Origin: Rebecca billardiae RCC1528 | Taxonomy: Eukaryota; Haptophyta | Assembly (NCBI GenBank): GCA_965240325.2 | Contig: OZ251250.1 | Location: 682,001 to 746,000, forward strand | Length of the DNA stretch: 64,000 nt | Direction: 5' to 3' | Shown here: in pieces, positions 43,241 through 53,465 of the stretch | Layout of the letters: each line of letters begins with the position of its first letter | How positions within the stretch are numbered: the first letter of the stretch is position 1 | Notes under the pieces: generated by a model | The model's database searches: none | What the model was told of the DNA's origin: nothing | The model's input: the letters and a program-made list of their open reading frames with translations, nothing else | Position numbers and translations under genes: made by a program

Positions 43241-44178
43241 GCCTCCGCGCCGCGGCTCGCAGCCCGCGTGGCCGCCGCGAGCAGCGCCCGTGTGACACTG
43301 CGCGGCCCCGGCGCGCCGTGAGGCCGCGGCTGGCTGGCAGCCGGCAGCCGCCGCGTGCGTGCAGCGCGCGGTGGACCCGTCGCGGCAGCCGCATGTTCCG
43401 ACAGTCAGACCCGTAACGGCCGCTCGTAACGGCCACTCCACGACGCGCCCCGGCCGAAGCGTCACTCCCCGCCGTCCGCCCGAGCACGCAGCAGGGCACC
43501 AGAGGCAGAGGCTGCACTCATCTCGGGCTGCCAAGACGGCGAGGCTCCACGACGACGACTAAGCTGTCCGCCGGCGCGGATCATCATCCATCATCGGCAG
43601 CGCGCGGCCTGCCTGGCGTAAGCGCGCCGATTCGGCTGTCAGCGCGCGCCTCGTAACCGGCATCGTCGTCAGTGACTGATCAGTCATCACTGCCCGAGCC
43701 GCGGCCGCGCAAGCAGTACTGTATATATACATGTACCTGCCATCTGACGACGACGGATGCATGTATATGCTATATACTACTAGTCGTACTACTGCACAGA
43801 AAGCCATACTAGTTACTACCGTGACGAATAAGTACCGATCCTACGGACCGTACATCATAGACATATATCTAAAACCGGGCCATAGCAGATAGATACTGTG
43901 GGCCTTCTGTGTGATAAGCTACCCCAGTCATGCCGCTTGATACACACCTTCCCCAACTGACAGTGGGGCTCTACATTCCCTACTACATCCTCATCCTGTC
44001 GGCGCTCTGTCGCATCGGCGCCCAGTCGGCGAGTTCGGACGACGACGTTTTGTGGACGACGTTGGGGCGAGGACGACGGGCGCTGGCGCGCCGCGAGGCG
44101 GCCGCAGCCCTCATCCAGGCCTCGCAGGCGGACGGCTGAACGAATTTTTCCGGCGGCGCTACCATCGGCGACGGCTTC
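43241..44178. other. Intergenic, about 0.9 kb
   Basis: AT-rich short palindromes occur near 43720-43790 (TATATACATGTA type). A plus-strand frame at 43930-44139 (PYYILILSALCRIGAQ) is coding-like, but it is isolated and unrecognised. No gene is claimed. Confidence 0.4.
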
Positions 44179-44258
44179 ATGGGCGGTGACAGTTGGCGGG
44201 CGTCAATCTCGCCTGCCTGAGCTGTGTGCTGTCTCTTATTCTTAGACTTAGTAAACTG
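44179..44258. repeat. GCCTGAGCTGTGTGC element, family copy 2
   Basis: This carries GGGCGGTGACAGTTGGCGG followed by the CTCGCCTGCCTGAGCTGTG unit and TTAGTAAACTG, as in the left half of the fold-back at 9569-9728. It lacks the inverted right arm. Confidence 0.75.
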
Positions 44259-44310
44259 CAGTGTCAGTGATGAGGCTGCATCATGATCACTGAAGTGATG
44301 ATGTCGATGA

Positions 44311-45200
44311 GCAGCGGCCAGCGCAGCCGGCGCCGCCCGCGTCCCGCACAACCTTTGGGGCGTGCCGCCCGCGCCGCCCGCGCCGCCCGCCGCTGCGCGC
44401 CGCCCTGCTCCTCAGCCGGCCGACCAACAGGCGGCGGACCCCGCCGGCCCGGAGGCGGAGGAGTCCGAGGGGGGGGGTTCCGACGGTGCCATCCCGCCAC
44501 CCCAGCCGCCAACCGCGGCCGCGCCGTCGGACGGGCCCGAGGTGCAACAGGCCAGGCCGGGCCTCGGGGAGTCCAACAACCGCTTGGTGCTGCTCCCCGG
44601 CGCCGCGGCGGCTGGCAACCGCGCGGTGGCCGAGCCGTCCACGCCGGCGGTGGAGGGTGGGCCTCCCTCCGCCGGCGGGGGCGACGCCAAGCCGCCCAAG
44701 CAGGCCCGCACCGACCCCCCCGGCGCCGCCCCCCGTGCTCTGGCTGCTGCCGCGCCGTTGTCGCTGGCCTAGAGCCGCGCGCGGCGCTGGCGCGCCAGGT
44801 GCGCCCAGCCGGGCAGGGCAGGCATCCTGATCCTCAACGGCCAGGGCGACGACATCCTCAACGGCAAGGGCGACGACTTCCTCTGCGGCCAGGGCGACGA
44901 CTTCCTCAACGGCAAGGACGACGACTTCCTCAACGGCAAGGGCGACTACTCCCTCAACTCGGCAAGGCCACTAGGCCGCGCACACCGGCCCGGGCGACCA
45001 CACCCACTACCTGCACTACGGCATCAACTTGAACAGCCTCGGTCGACGACGCGGGCAACTACATGATGACCAAGGCCGACGACGACTGCAAAACAGCGGC
45101 ATCCCCGGGCGCCTACTACCTCAGTGACCATGTGCTCAGCATCGGATACGACGACTCCCTCACCCGCGGCCAACGCGCTCCGACATCCTCCATTGAACTC
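44311..45200 (+). pseudogene. Decayed or incomplete gene with NGKGDDFL octapeptide repeats
   Basis: A frame without ATG (44311-44772) encodes a Pro/Ala/Gly/Glu-rich stretch (for example AVAEPSTPAVEGG and DAKPPKQARTD). After its stop, 44825-44955 reads ILNGKGDDFLCGQGDDFL and similar, an imperfect 8-residue repeat. A third frame near 45060-45170 reads NYMMTKADDDCKTAASPG and YYLSDHVLSIGYDDSL. Different frames, no start and no splice evidence suggest a broken gene. The repeat is reminiscent of Asp/Gly calcium-binding repeats, but its period is 8 rather than 9, so no function is given. Confidence 0.35.
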
Positions 45201-45228
45201 CATTCAGTACTTCGACAGACGAATCAGG

Positions 45229-45649
45229 CAAGGGCGGTAAGGGCTGTCAACTCCCAGTGGCGGCAGCGCCAGAGGTTGGCTCCCGCTTCGCTGCTGCGCG
45301 GCTTCGCTCCAGCGACTAACTCTCGTGGGCGCCCGCCCTGGGGGGCGAGTGGGGCGCGCACGGCGCGAGCTCCTGCGGCCGTGTACGCGCGCGCGGAGGC
45401 GGCGCGCGCGGCTGGGCAGGTGCTAGGGAGTGCATGTCGCCCTCCCACGCCGCGCGCCTTGCTCGCCGCCGCTGTCGCCGCGCCTCGGGCCAGCGCGCAC
45501 GCGTGCGCCGCCTCCAGAGCCAGCCTCGGGCCCGCGTCAGCTGGCCGCGCGCGTGTGGTGCGCGGTCTGGTCGGCGCGAGTCGGTTGGGGCCATCGGTCG
45601 AGGTTCGCATACTATAGACGCGCGCTCTGCCGCCGCGCGCCGCCGCGCA
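45229..45649. repeat. Left arm of about 420-bp inverted repeat
   Basis: This is the reverse complement of 45936-46362, differing by one 6-bp insertion in the right arm and scattered substitutions. The arms start at CAAGGGCGGTAAGG and end in GCGCGCCGCCGCGCA. The 286-bp spacer has no gene. Confidence 0.92.
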
Positions 45650-45935
45650 TGGGCCCGGTACCATCCCGTGAAGCTGTTGAAGGAAGCTGATCGATGAATG
45701 CACGACAAGCAGAAATGAGCTCGAACACGCGACAGTGAGCGCCCATGCGCGTGATAGGCGGCCGCATTGGGTGCGTGTACGGCGTCCGATGAGTGCATTG
45801 CCCCGCTCTCCATCGCCTGCGCTCGTCTGTTGTGCTCTTCAGCGTCTCCATGAGCGTCCAAACATGAGCATTTTCGCATTCGTGCTGCAGTTCGTGTCAG
45901 ACCTAAGATGCTTGCGTGTCGACCCATGACAGCCG

Positions 45936-46362
45936 TGCGCGGCGGCGCGCGGCGGCAGAGCGCGCGTCTATAGTATGAGAACCTCGCCCGATGGCCCCGA
46001 CCGACTCGCGCCGACCAGACCGCGCACCACACGCGCGCGGCCAGCTGACGCGGGCCCGAGGCTGGCTCTGGAGGCGGCGCACGCGTGCGCGCTGGCCCCA
46101 GGCGCGGCAACAGCGGCGGCGAGCAAGGCGCGCGGCGTGGGAGGGCGACATGCACTCCCTAGCACCTGCCCAGCCGCGCGCGCCGCCTCCGCGCGCGCGT
46201 ACACGGCCGCAGGAGCTCGCGCCGTGCGCGCCCCACTCGCCCCCCAGGGCGGGCGCCCACGAGAGTTAGTCGCTGGAGCGAAGCCGCGCAGCAGCGAAGC
46301 GGGAGCCAACCTCTCCGTCTGGCGCTGCCGCCACTGGGAGTTGACAGCCCTTACCGCCCTTG
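45936..46362. repeat. Right arm of about 427-bp inverted repeat, upstream of a methyltransferase gene
   Basis: It mirrors 45229-45649 and ends 118 bp before the ATG at 46481. This repeats the arrangement of the 664-bp inverted repeat near VTE4 and rlmN, although the sequences of the two repeats are different. Confidence 0.92.
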
Positions 46363-46480
46363 AATTGTTCAGGAGAGCTGCGCCCTCGTGCCTGTGTCTT
46401 TAAATCATAGAATTAGTCCGGACACGGTGGCGCACTGGATCGGGATTCGGCGGGCCCGATGACACAACATCAGCCCTGCG

Positions 46481-47929
46481 ATGGCGGCCGGCGCCGACGA
46501 TGGCGCGCCCGACTGGCAGGAGTACGTTGCCGAGGCGCTCGACCGCGCGCTGTCGGCGCTCGCGCGCTCGGACGAGCCGGCAGCGCAGCTGGCCGCGTGC
46601 TCCGACCTCCGCGCGGTCGCCGAGCGCGGCATTGCCCGCGCGCACGCCGAGCGCTTTGCGTCGGGCGGCGGCGTCGCGCGGCTCACGCGCCTGCTGCGCT
46701 CGGCCGACCCCGAGCTCGTCGACGCGGCGTCGGAGGCGCTCGCGTGCATCACCTCGGTGTCGCGCTCGTCGGGTCGCCCCCCGCGCGTCCTCCGCTTCGT
46801 CGCCACCCCGCCCGGCGGCCATCCTGCCGCGCCTATTGAGCCAGTACCAATCGAGGTGAGTATTCGCACGCTGGACTCGGGCGAGGCTGGGACGGGCTAC
46901 GACGTGTGGTCGAGCGCGCTCGTGCTGTGCCGCTGGCTGTGCTCGGTGGAGGGCCTCGCGCGAACGCGGCTGCTCGACGCGCCCGCCGTCTCCGTCCTCG
47001 AGCTCGGCGCGGGCGTGGGCTCCGTCGGACTCGTCGCAGCCAAGCTCATCGCCAGCTGCGCCGCGCGGGGCGCCGCCGGCAGCGAGGCTGGCGGCGCGCG
47101 GGGCGCCGGCGGTGACGAGGCTGCACCCCCGTCGGGTGGCACGGGCGGGCGTGGCGGCGCGGCCGTCGCACTGGCGGGTGCGGAGGTCGTGCTCACGGAC
47201 AACCAGCCCGCCGTGCTGCGCGCGCTCGAGCTGGCGATCGCCGGGAACGGCCTCGCCGACGCGTCCACCGCCGGGGGCACGGGCGGCAGCAGGAGCGCCG
47301 ACGCTTCCGTCGCCGCTCCTGCTGCCGCCGCGAACGGCCTCGCAGACGCGTCCACCGCCGCTCCTGCTGCCGCCGCGCGCTCGGCGCACGCGGCGGCGGT
47401 GGCTGCGCGGGCCGCGCCGCCGGCAGGCGCGCCGCCGGCGCGTCGGCTCTCGCCGCGCGTGCGCGTGCGCGCGGCGAGGCTGGATTGGGCGGTCGAGGCA
47501 GGGATGCCTGCGCGCGTGCCCGAGCTGGACCCGAGCGTGATGCCGGGCCAGGCTCGTGGCAGCGCCGCCGAGGAGGCGGCGGCAGGCGGCGCCGAGGCCG
47601 GTGCCGGCGTGCCGACGGTGGACGCGTCCGCGCGCTTTGACGTGGTGCTCGGCTCGGACGTGTGCTATGAGCGCGATCATGCCGAGCTGGTCGCGCGCAC
47701 CGCGGCGCGGCACGTCTCTGCCGGCGGACGCCTCGCCCTCTCGATGACAGTCCGGTCCCTCGAGCTGCGAGCCGGACTCACCGCCGCCCTCGCCGAGCGC
47801 TTTGACGACGTGCGCGTGGAGCAGGCGGAGACGGATGGGCTGGGGATCGTCGAGGGCGGCACGACGATGCACGCCTCGCACTACGTAGGCGGGATCAGCG
47901 TGATCACCGCCACCGGACGCGGCGACTAG
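46481..47929 (+). CDS. ARM-repeat plus Methyltransf_16-type (lysine) methyltransferase
   Basis: The protein is 482 residues in a single exon. Residues 35-110 form one or two ARM-like repeats (GGGVARLTRLLRSADPELVD, AASEALACITS). The methyltransferase part starts with GYDVWSSALVLCRWLCSVEG. It has motif I VLELGAGVGSVGLVAAKLI, motif II VVLTDNQPAVLRALELAIAG, an LDW segment and FDVVLGSDVCYERDHAELV. This is the METTL21/FAM86-like seven-beta-strand family, which mainly methylates lysines of cytosolic proteins. The target cannot be told from sequence. An Ala/Gly/Ser-rich insertion of about 80 residues splits the fold between motif II and LDW. A right inverted-repeat arm lies directly upstream. Confidence 0.82.
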   Translation: MAAGADDGAPDWQEYVAEALDRALSALARSDEPAAQLAACSDLRAVAERGIARAHAERFASGGGVARLTRLLRSADPELVDAASEALACITSVSRSSGRPPRVLRFVATPPGGHPAAPIEPVPIEVSIRTLDSGEAGTGYDVWSSALVLCRWLCSVEGLARTRLLDAPAVSVLELGAGVGSVGLVAAKLIASCAARGAAGSEAGGARGAGGDEAAPPSGGTGGRGGAAVALAGAEVVLTDNQPAVLRALELAIAGNGLADASTAGGTGGSRSADASVAAPAAAANGLADASTAAPAAAARSAHAAAVAARAAPPAGAPPARRLSPRVRVRAARLDWAVEAGMPARVPELDPSVMPGQARGSAAEEAAAGGAEAGAGVPTVDASARFDVVLGSDVCYERDHAELVARTAARHVSAGGRLALSMTVRSLELRAGLTAALAERFDDVRVEQAETDGLGIVEGGTTMHASHYVGGISVITATGRGD

Positions 47930-48281
47930 CGCGCGCCTCGGCCTGGTGACTCACTAGTCACTGCCCGCCGGTCGTGGTATGATCGATGTTACGCTACGGC
48001 TGCTCGACTCAGACGGCAGACTGGCCGTCTTGATCTAGTTGCTGAGCATTGATCAGTCGACCGTGCAGCACTGCTGACTGAGTCAAGTGCTAGCTCTATT
48101 ACTGCTAGTTGCAGGCGCAGGCACCGGATGAGCGGATGAGCTCCCGGACCAAGGCCCTTGCCCGGACGCGCGACTTTCACTTGAGCCCCGTCGTTTCCGC
48201 GAAGCCGCCGGTCGCGGCGCGAGCGCGGCGGGCTGGAACCCTCCTGGACGCGTCACGCACCGCCCGCGCGACGACGACGCG
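47930..48281. other. Intergenic, tandem plus-strand genes
   Basis: A 352-bp spacer, AT-richer than its flanks, with several short inverted GACT/AGTC repeats near 47945 and 48000-48080. No gene is seen. Confidence 0.45.
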
Positions 48282-49361
48282 ATGACATCAATAATGACCC
48301 GCACCGCGCTCATCGCCATGTTGGCCTCGCCCGTCGCGGAGGGCGCGAAGCACACGGGCTTCCTCACCGACATCCTCTGCTGGGACCTCGTCGACGCCAT
48401 CGACGGCGCCAACATGCAGACCGGCCCGGAGGAGCACACGGTGCACTGCATGCGCGACATCCAGGAGTGCATCGACTCGGGCTTCGGCGTGCTCGAGGGC
48501 CCGGGCAGCAACGGGCGGTACTCGCTCAAGTATCGCTTCGACGCCGCGGGCAACGCCAACGCGCTCCAGCTGCTCAAGACCACGCGCAAGCGAGCCAACT
48601 TTGTCGTGACCGTTGAGGGCGAGGCCGACGGCGACGTGCTGAAGGGAGCCACCGTCTCCGAGCCGACCGAGGCGGACGACGCGGCAGTCGTCGTGCCGCT
48701 CGAGGTACGGCCGGGCCCGGCGGTGCTGTACGTGCACCTCGTCTGCATGATCCTCGCGTGGGGCCTCCTGCTGCCCTGGGGCGCCGCGCTCGCCGCGCGC
48801 GGCCGCGAGCACGGCTCGCGAGGCTCGTGGTTCGCAGCGCACTGGAAGCTGCAGGCTGGCGGCGTCGTGCTGATGCTCGGCGGGTTCGCCGCGGCCGTGG
48901 TGTTCGCGGAGGGCCACACGGCGCACTTCAAGTCACCGCACGCGCAGCTCGGCCTCGCGGTCGTCGTGCTCGGCTGCGTGCAGGCCCTGATGGGCGCCCT
49001 CAGGCCGCATGCGCCCGCCTCGGCAGAGGAGCAGCGCAGTGCGGAGCGGGCGCTCTTCGAGGGCGCGCACAAGAACGGCGGGCGGCTGGCGGTGGTACTG
49101 GGCATCGCCACCATCGGCGTGGGCATCGCGCAGGCGAAAAGTCTCAACTACGACATGACCGTTGTCGGCGTGGCCGCCGGGCTGTCCGGTGTGTGCGTTC
49201 TCCCCGTGGGTCTCTACTACGTGCTGAGCGTGTGCGGCCTGCCGATCGACGGCGGCGTGGCCGCCCTCTGCTACGGCGTGCTGGGGGCTGGGGCTGGGAG
49301 CGCCTCGGAGGGCGGCGCAGACGCCCGCGTGCCGAAGGAGCCGGCGCCGACAACGGCGTGA
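48282..49361 (+). CDS. Cytochrome b561-type membrane protein with N-terminal lumenal domain
   Basis: The protein is 359 residues with a signal peptide (TRTALIAMLASPVAEG). The lumenal domain of about 120 residues keeps several Cys (DILCWDLVDAI, HTVHCMRDIQECIDSG). Then come about six membrane helices. Four helix-linked histidines fit the b561 heme ligands: VHLVCMILAWGLLLPWG, AAHWKLQAGGVVLML, SPHAQLGLAVVVLGCV, and AHKNGGRLAVVLGIA. Such proteins move electrons across membranes, often from ascorbate to ferric iron or monodehydroascorbate. No DOMON domain is seen. The N-terminal domain may be a family-specific partner. A single exon suffices. Confidence 0.8.
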   Translation: MTSIMTRTALIAMLASPVAEGAKHTGFLTDILCWDLVDAIDGANMQTGPEEHTVHCMRDIQECIDSGFGVLEGPGSNGRYSLKYRFDAAGNANALQLLKTTRKRANFVVTVEGEADGDVLKGATVSEPTEADDAAVVVPLEVRPGPAVLYVHLVCMILAWGLLLPWGAALAARGREHGSRGSWFAAHWKLQAGGVVLMLGGFAAAVVFAEGHTAHFKSPHAQLGLAVVVLGCVQALMGALRPHAPASAEEQRSAERALFEGAHKNGGRLAVVLGIATIGVGIAQAKSLNYDMTVVGVAAGLSGVCVLPVGLYYVLSVCGLPIDGGVAALCYGVLGAGAGSASEGGADARVPKEPAPTTA

Positions 49362-49618
49362 CGCCACTCAATAGTAGTGCTAATCCGGATTCCGGACAGT
49401 GCGCTGCCGCTAGGCTTAGGATACTAAGAAACCGAGGCTAGCCGTGCTGAGATCTCTGAGTCTGACCGTTCTTATATTGCCCGCGACGATTGCCTGCATG
49501 TACGACGAGTTTCGTCCTGCGACGACCGAGTAGCAGTAAATACATATTATTTAGCGCGGCGGCGGTAGTAGCCAGAGGGGCGCTCACTACTACCGTATAC
49601 GTACCTAATATATAATGC

Positions 49619-51025
49619 TCAAGCCACCGGCCGGCTTGCTGGCTTATCATCGTCGCCGTCCGAGATGTGGCGGGCCGGTCGTCGTCTTCGCGGCCGGTCT
49701 TCGCGCGTCTTAAGCGGGTGCCACTGGCCGTCCACCGCCGCGTCGCAGCGGCTCATGAAGCTCTTCTTGCCGCCCGTCGCGGCCTTCCACCGCGCGCACT
49801 TGTGCGGCGCGCGCACCGTCAGCTGCACGTACTCGCGAGCCGCTGGCGAGGCGCCCAGCCGGTGGATGGAGTTTGCGTCGAGCAGCCAGCCGCCGCCGCG
49901 CTTGCCGGCCAGCTGCACCACGTCGAAGTGCTCGCGCACCCACGCGTCGCTGTACCGCGTGTCGTACGCGGAGAGGCTGCTGAAGTACACGTGGCGGTGG
50001 CTCCGGCGCGCCACGTCGAGCGTGCGCCCCCGGGGCGCGGGCGGCACGTCGTGCAGCAGCACAAAGAGCCGGAGCAGCGTGCCCGACATGTCGTGGTGCC
50101 AGACCGACGCGGGCGAGTGGTCGGGCGTGACCGCGACGGGGTGCACGCGCCGCGCCGAGAACTCCAGGTGCGCAGGCCGCACGAGCTCCAGCCCAAGCGG
50201 CTCGAGGTACGCGGAGACGGCGCGCGCGATGCCCGGCCTCTCGAGCGCGGGCGCCAGCAGCGCGCGCGCCCCTGGCACCGGGGTGATCACGTAGGCCGAG
50301 TTCGTCGTGACCGCAGTCGCGCTGTCGAGCGCCGTCCGGACGAGCGAAGCGAGCGCGTCGACGTCCAGGCCCTCGAAGCGCTCGATCTGTGCGAACCCGT
50401 CGCGCGCCAGGTCGGTGTACAGCGCGCGCGCTGACGCGTCGCCGCCCAGCCTGCGCTCGAGCACGTCGGGCGGCGGCGCGTGCCATGCCGGGAGGTCCAG
50501 CTGCACGTGCGCGCGCGTGAGCACGTGGCTTGCGCCGGCCGAGTCGAAGAAGTTCGAGAAGTGGGCCCTGCCACCCGTCGGCACGGCTGGCGGCCGCGCG
50601 AAGCTGGGGAAGTAGGCGCTGAGCACGGCCTGCATCTCGGCCGTGCTTGCGTTCCGAGCGAGGTTTGCGCATGCCGGGTGCTCGAGACACGGCAACAGGT
50701 TGACGCCGAGGCCGTGGATCTGAGCGCCGGCACGGAAGAGCTTTGCCGCTGTCGGCAGGAGCGGGGCCACCTTGCGCGAGCACAGGCGCGCCCTTCGCTC
50801 CGCGTGAACGTGCGCGAGCGTGGCGGAGATGTTGAGCCCGCAAAAGTCGTCGGCCAGGTAGCCGTTGGGCTCACCGAAGGGGTCCGGGGCGAGGAGCGAC
50901 GGGTCCACGGGCGAGCTCGGAGGGGCGCCTTCTGCACGGCACTGCAACGGCCCGACGCGCGCGTGGAGCGTCAGGCCCTGAGCGCAGAGCCCCAGGAGCA
51001 CGACGAGCACGCGGGCGCGGAGCAT
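49619..51025 (-). CDS. PhyH-like Fe(II)/2-oxoglutarate dioxygenase, secreted
   Basis: The protein is 468 residues from the ATG at 51025, which opens a signal peptide (RARVLVVLLGLCAQGLTLHA). The C-terminal two-thirds resembles phytanoyl-CoA dioxygenase-like enzymes. The HxD iron site is VWHHDMSGTLLRLFVLLHDV near residue 310. The distal His and 2OG-binding Arg fit LLDANSIHRLGASPAAREYV near 385. DLARDGFAQIERFEGLDVDA fits the entry strand of the domain. The substrate is unknown. The N-terminal 150 residues are Cys-containing and unrecognised (DDFCGLNISATLAHV, LLPCLEHPACANLA). The last 30 residues are basic and low complexity. Confidence 0.72.
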   Translation of the reverse strand: MLRARVLVVLLGLCAQGLTLHARVGPLQCRAEGAPPSSPVDPSLLAPDPFGEPNGYLADDFCGLNISATLAHVHAERRARLCSRKVAPLLPTAAKLFRAGAQIHGLGVNLLPCLEHPACANLARNASTAEMQAVLSAYFPSFARPPAVPTGGRAHFSNFFDSAGASHVLTRAHVQLDLPAWHAPPPDVLERRLGGDASARALYTDLARDGFAQIERFEGLDVDALASLVRTALDSATAVTTNSAYVITPVPGARALLAPALERPGIARAVSAYLEPLGLELVRPAHLEFSARRVHPVAVTPDHSPASVWHHDMSGTLLRLFVLLHDVPPAPRGRTLDVARRSHRHVYFSSLSAYDTRYSDAWVREHFDVVQLAGKRGGGWLLDANSIHRLGASPAAREYVQLTVRAPHKCARWKAATGGKKSFMSRCDAAVDGQWHPLKTREDRPRRRRPARHISDGDDDKPASRPVA

Positions 51026-51134
51026 GCCAGCTGCGGCGTCTGGAAACCCAACGGCAAGGAAGAAGCGGAAAGTAAAGTACTGTGGTAGTAGTTTCAAAGA
51101 TACAATACTGTACGGTCAAGGGCTTGGTACGGTA

Positions 51135-51226
51135 CTGCCTGAGCTGTGTGCGTCTCTTATTCTTAGTAAACTGTAATCTCGCCTGCCTGAGCTGTGTGCG
51201 TCTCTTATTCTTATAGTAAACTGTAC
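51135..51226. repeat. GCCTGAGCTGTGTGCG element, two tandem copies
   Basis: Two direct copies (51135-51174 and 51175-51226) each read GCCTGAGCTGTGTGCGTCTC then TTATTC and AGTAAACTGTA. They are direct rather than inverted, unlike copy 1 at 9569-9728. Confidence 0.85.
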
Positions 51227-51447
51227 GACTATAGCTATACTTTACTGGAAACGGAGACAGTCACAGGCGCTACGTACACAGTTGCCAACGACATGAACAG
51301 TGCCGTGGTCCCTGACTCTTGAGGACGATACGATGTAGATACGTACGCGCGACAAATTCTGACGTGCCGAAAGACTGACCGGTGCCGCGAAACTGACGTG
51401 CTCGGTGACAATGATGCCACAAGCCACGACGTCTGAGCCTCAGGCTG

Positions 51448-53304
51448 CTAGTGCCCGCGCTGCAGCGGTGGCAGCTGCGCGATGCGCGTGGGCGTCTTCA
51501 CGTCGGACGCGCCCTCGGGGTCCGCCTGCATGATTACGAAGCTCTTGCCGAGGCCCAGATCGCCTCCCTGCGCGCCGCTCGCGTACACGCCGCCGCCCGC
51601 AGACACGAAGAGCGCATGGCTGCTGCCCAGCGCACAGTCCATCACGCGCTCGTCCGCGAGGGCAGTCATGCGCGCGGGTAGCGTGAAGTCGTGATAAGCG
51701 CCGGAGTCGAGCCCAAACCACTGCACAGCGCAGGGGCGATTGTCGCCCCACGCGTGCACGCTGCCGTCAGCACCCATCACCGCACTTGCAGAGTCAGCTG
51801 CGCAGGCACGCGTGGCGTGCACACCCACCAACGCCTCGATGCGCCTAGGCGTGCGCGCGCCTAGCGGGTCCCCGTGGCCAAGCTGGCCTTTGAACCCGTC
51901 CCCGAACGAGTGCACACGGCCGGCCGCGTCCACCACCAGGCTGTGCCCGAAGCCCGCGCTCACGTGCACAGCGCGCACGCCCACGAGCGCCTCGATGCGC
52001 CTCGGCGTGTGCTGATCCTGCTGGTCACCGTGGCCAAGCTGGCCCTTGCTGCTGGAGCCGCACGAGTAGACGGCGCCGTGTGCAGATAGAAGCAGCATGT
52101 GATCGAAGCCCACGGCCACGCCGCCCACGGGCACGCCGTCCAGCGCCTCGATGCGCGTCGGCTCCGACCGCTCCTCCGTGTCGCCGTGGCCGAGCTGGCC
52201 GTGATCATTGGCGCCCCAGCTGTACGCACGGCCCGAAGCGGTGAGCGCCACGCTGTGAAAAGAACCAGCCGCGATGCATACAACTTGCTCTCCCGCCAGC
52301 GCCTCAACGCGCGTGAACGTCCAGCGATAATCGTCATCGCCCAGCCCCAGCTGGCCGCGCGCGTTGTCGCCACATGCGTACACGGCACCGCTGCCGCTGA
52401 GCGCGAGCAGGTGACGATGGCCAGCTGCCACCGCGGCAACGCGCACCGCTGAGAGCGAAGGCACGCGTTTTGGCACGAGCACGGGCGGCGCATCGTCCTC
52501 CCTCCCGTGGCCAGTGGCGGGAGGCGCGTGGGAAGAGGTCACCATCTCACCCGCCTGATTCTGGTGCACGTCGAACTCCTCACCGCACGTGTGCAGCCCG
52601 CCCTCCACGTCCACAAACGCGCTGAACTCCTCGCTGGACGCGAGGATGGCCACGTGGTCACGCGCGCACGCGCGCACGCGCTCACGCTCGAGCATCACGC
52701 GTGTGAACGTCGGCGGCAGCGTCGGCAGCAACCGCTCGTGCCCGCGCGCACGCGCTCGCTCGCGCAGCGCGTGCTCGACGGGCGAGCGCCCGCCGGGCGC
52801 GCCACGGAAGAGGCGCGCGGCGGCGTTGGCGGCGGCGAGGTCGTCGGCGCTGTCGAGGAGCGACAGTAAACGCACGAGCAGCTCGAACGGCAGCGCGGAC
52901 AGCGTAGGCGCCGATGCCTCCAGCGCGGCTGCGCTGCCGCGTTGCGCCCCGTCCAGCCCTCCGCCTGTGTACGGCGCCGGCGTGGCGTGGCCTCTGCCCT
53001 CTGCGACGACGACGTGACGCGATGCTTCGAGCCGGCGAAGGGCACGGAACGGCGTCGATGCCCACGCCGCGGGCGTGACACGCCCGCAGCCCACGCGGCC
53101 GCACCGCACGGCGCAGCACTCGGACGCGAGCGCGCGCTCGAAGAGGCACACGTTGTGCGCGACGTGCTCCGCGCCGCACGCGAGCCGCGCCCACGGCTGC
53201 GAGCCGATCTGATCGCCGCACAGGACGCACGCTGCATCACTTAGAGTCGCCATGGGATCGATCGGCGTCTCGACAGCGCGTGCGAGCGGTGCTGTGCGCT
53301 CCAT
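51448..53304 (-). CDS. RING-like plus F-box plus RCC1-repeat protein
   Basis: The protein is 618 residues. A Cys/His cluster at 24-72 (CVLCGDQIGSQPWARLACG, then HVAHNVCLFERALASECC and CGRVGCG) looks like a RING-type finger. An F-box-like segment follows at about 140-175 (LSALPFELLVRLLSLLDSAD, DLAAANAAARLFRG). From residue 225 to the end is a seven-bladed RCC1-type propeller with typical units (GHRHLLALSGSGAVYACGDN, then GQLGLGD). F-box or RING proteins with RCC1 propellers are typically parts of ubiquitin ligases, so an E3 role is inferred. It is divergent from the acyltransferase-like gene. A second, shorter paralogue lies at 61310-62620. Confidence 0.8.
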   Translation of the reverse strand: MERTAPLARAVETPIDPMATLSDAACVLCGDQIGSQPWARLACGAEHVAHNVCLFERALASECCAVRCGRVGCGRVTPAAWASTPFRALRRLEASRHVVVAEGRGHATPAPYTGGGLDGAQRGSAAALEASAPTLSALPFELLVRLLSLLDSADDLAAANAAARLFRGAPGGRSPVEHALRERARARGHERLLPTLPPTFTRVMLERERVRACARDHVAILASSEEFSAFVDVEGGLHTCGEEFDVHQNQAGEMVTSSHAPPATGHGREDDAPPVLVPKRVPSLSAVRVAAVAAGHRHLLALSGSGAVYACGDNARGQLGLGDDDYRWTFTRVEALAGEQVVCIAAGSFHSVALTASGRAYSWGANDHGQLGHGDTEERSEPTRIEALDGVPVGGVAVGFDHMLLLSAHGAVYSCGSSSKGQLGHGDQQDQHTPRRIEALVGVRAVHVSAGFGHSLVVDAAGRVHSFGDGFKGQLGHGDPLGARTPRRIEALVGVHATRACAADSASAVMGADGSVHAWGDNRPCAVQWFGLDSGAYHDFTLPARMTALADERVMDCALGSSHALFVSAGGGVYASGAQGGDLGLGKSFVIMQADPEGASDVKTPTRIAQLPPLQRGH

Positions 53305-53465
53305 GCGAGCGCGAACGTCGAGATCGTCAGCTTCACGCGAGGCCCGCGAGCGTCGTGACTCTGTCCGAGGAGTGATTGCGCTCAGGTTCGCCGTACCCGT
53401 ACGGGCGCACCTTGCCGACCGGCCGATGACGGTTGGCCATCATACTGTAGTGCTCACCACTTGAG
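53305..53465. promoter_or_regulatory. Shared divergent promoter region
   Basis: A 161-bp region between the start codons of the RCC1 gene (minus) and the acyltransferase-like gene (plus). Part of it next to the RCC1 start is also found upstream of the paralogue at 62620 (GCGAACGTCG and GCGAGG blocks), so the duplication included 5' sequence. Confidence 0.5.

Noticed and set aside
44825-44955. GDD repeats as an RTX-type calcium-binding protein
   Set aside because: The period is 8 rather than 9 residues, the Gly-Gly pairs are missing, and the frame is broken. Not enough for that call.
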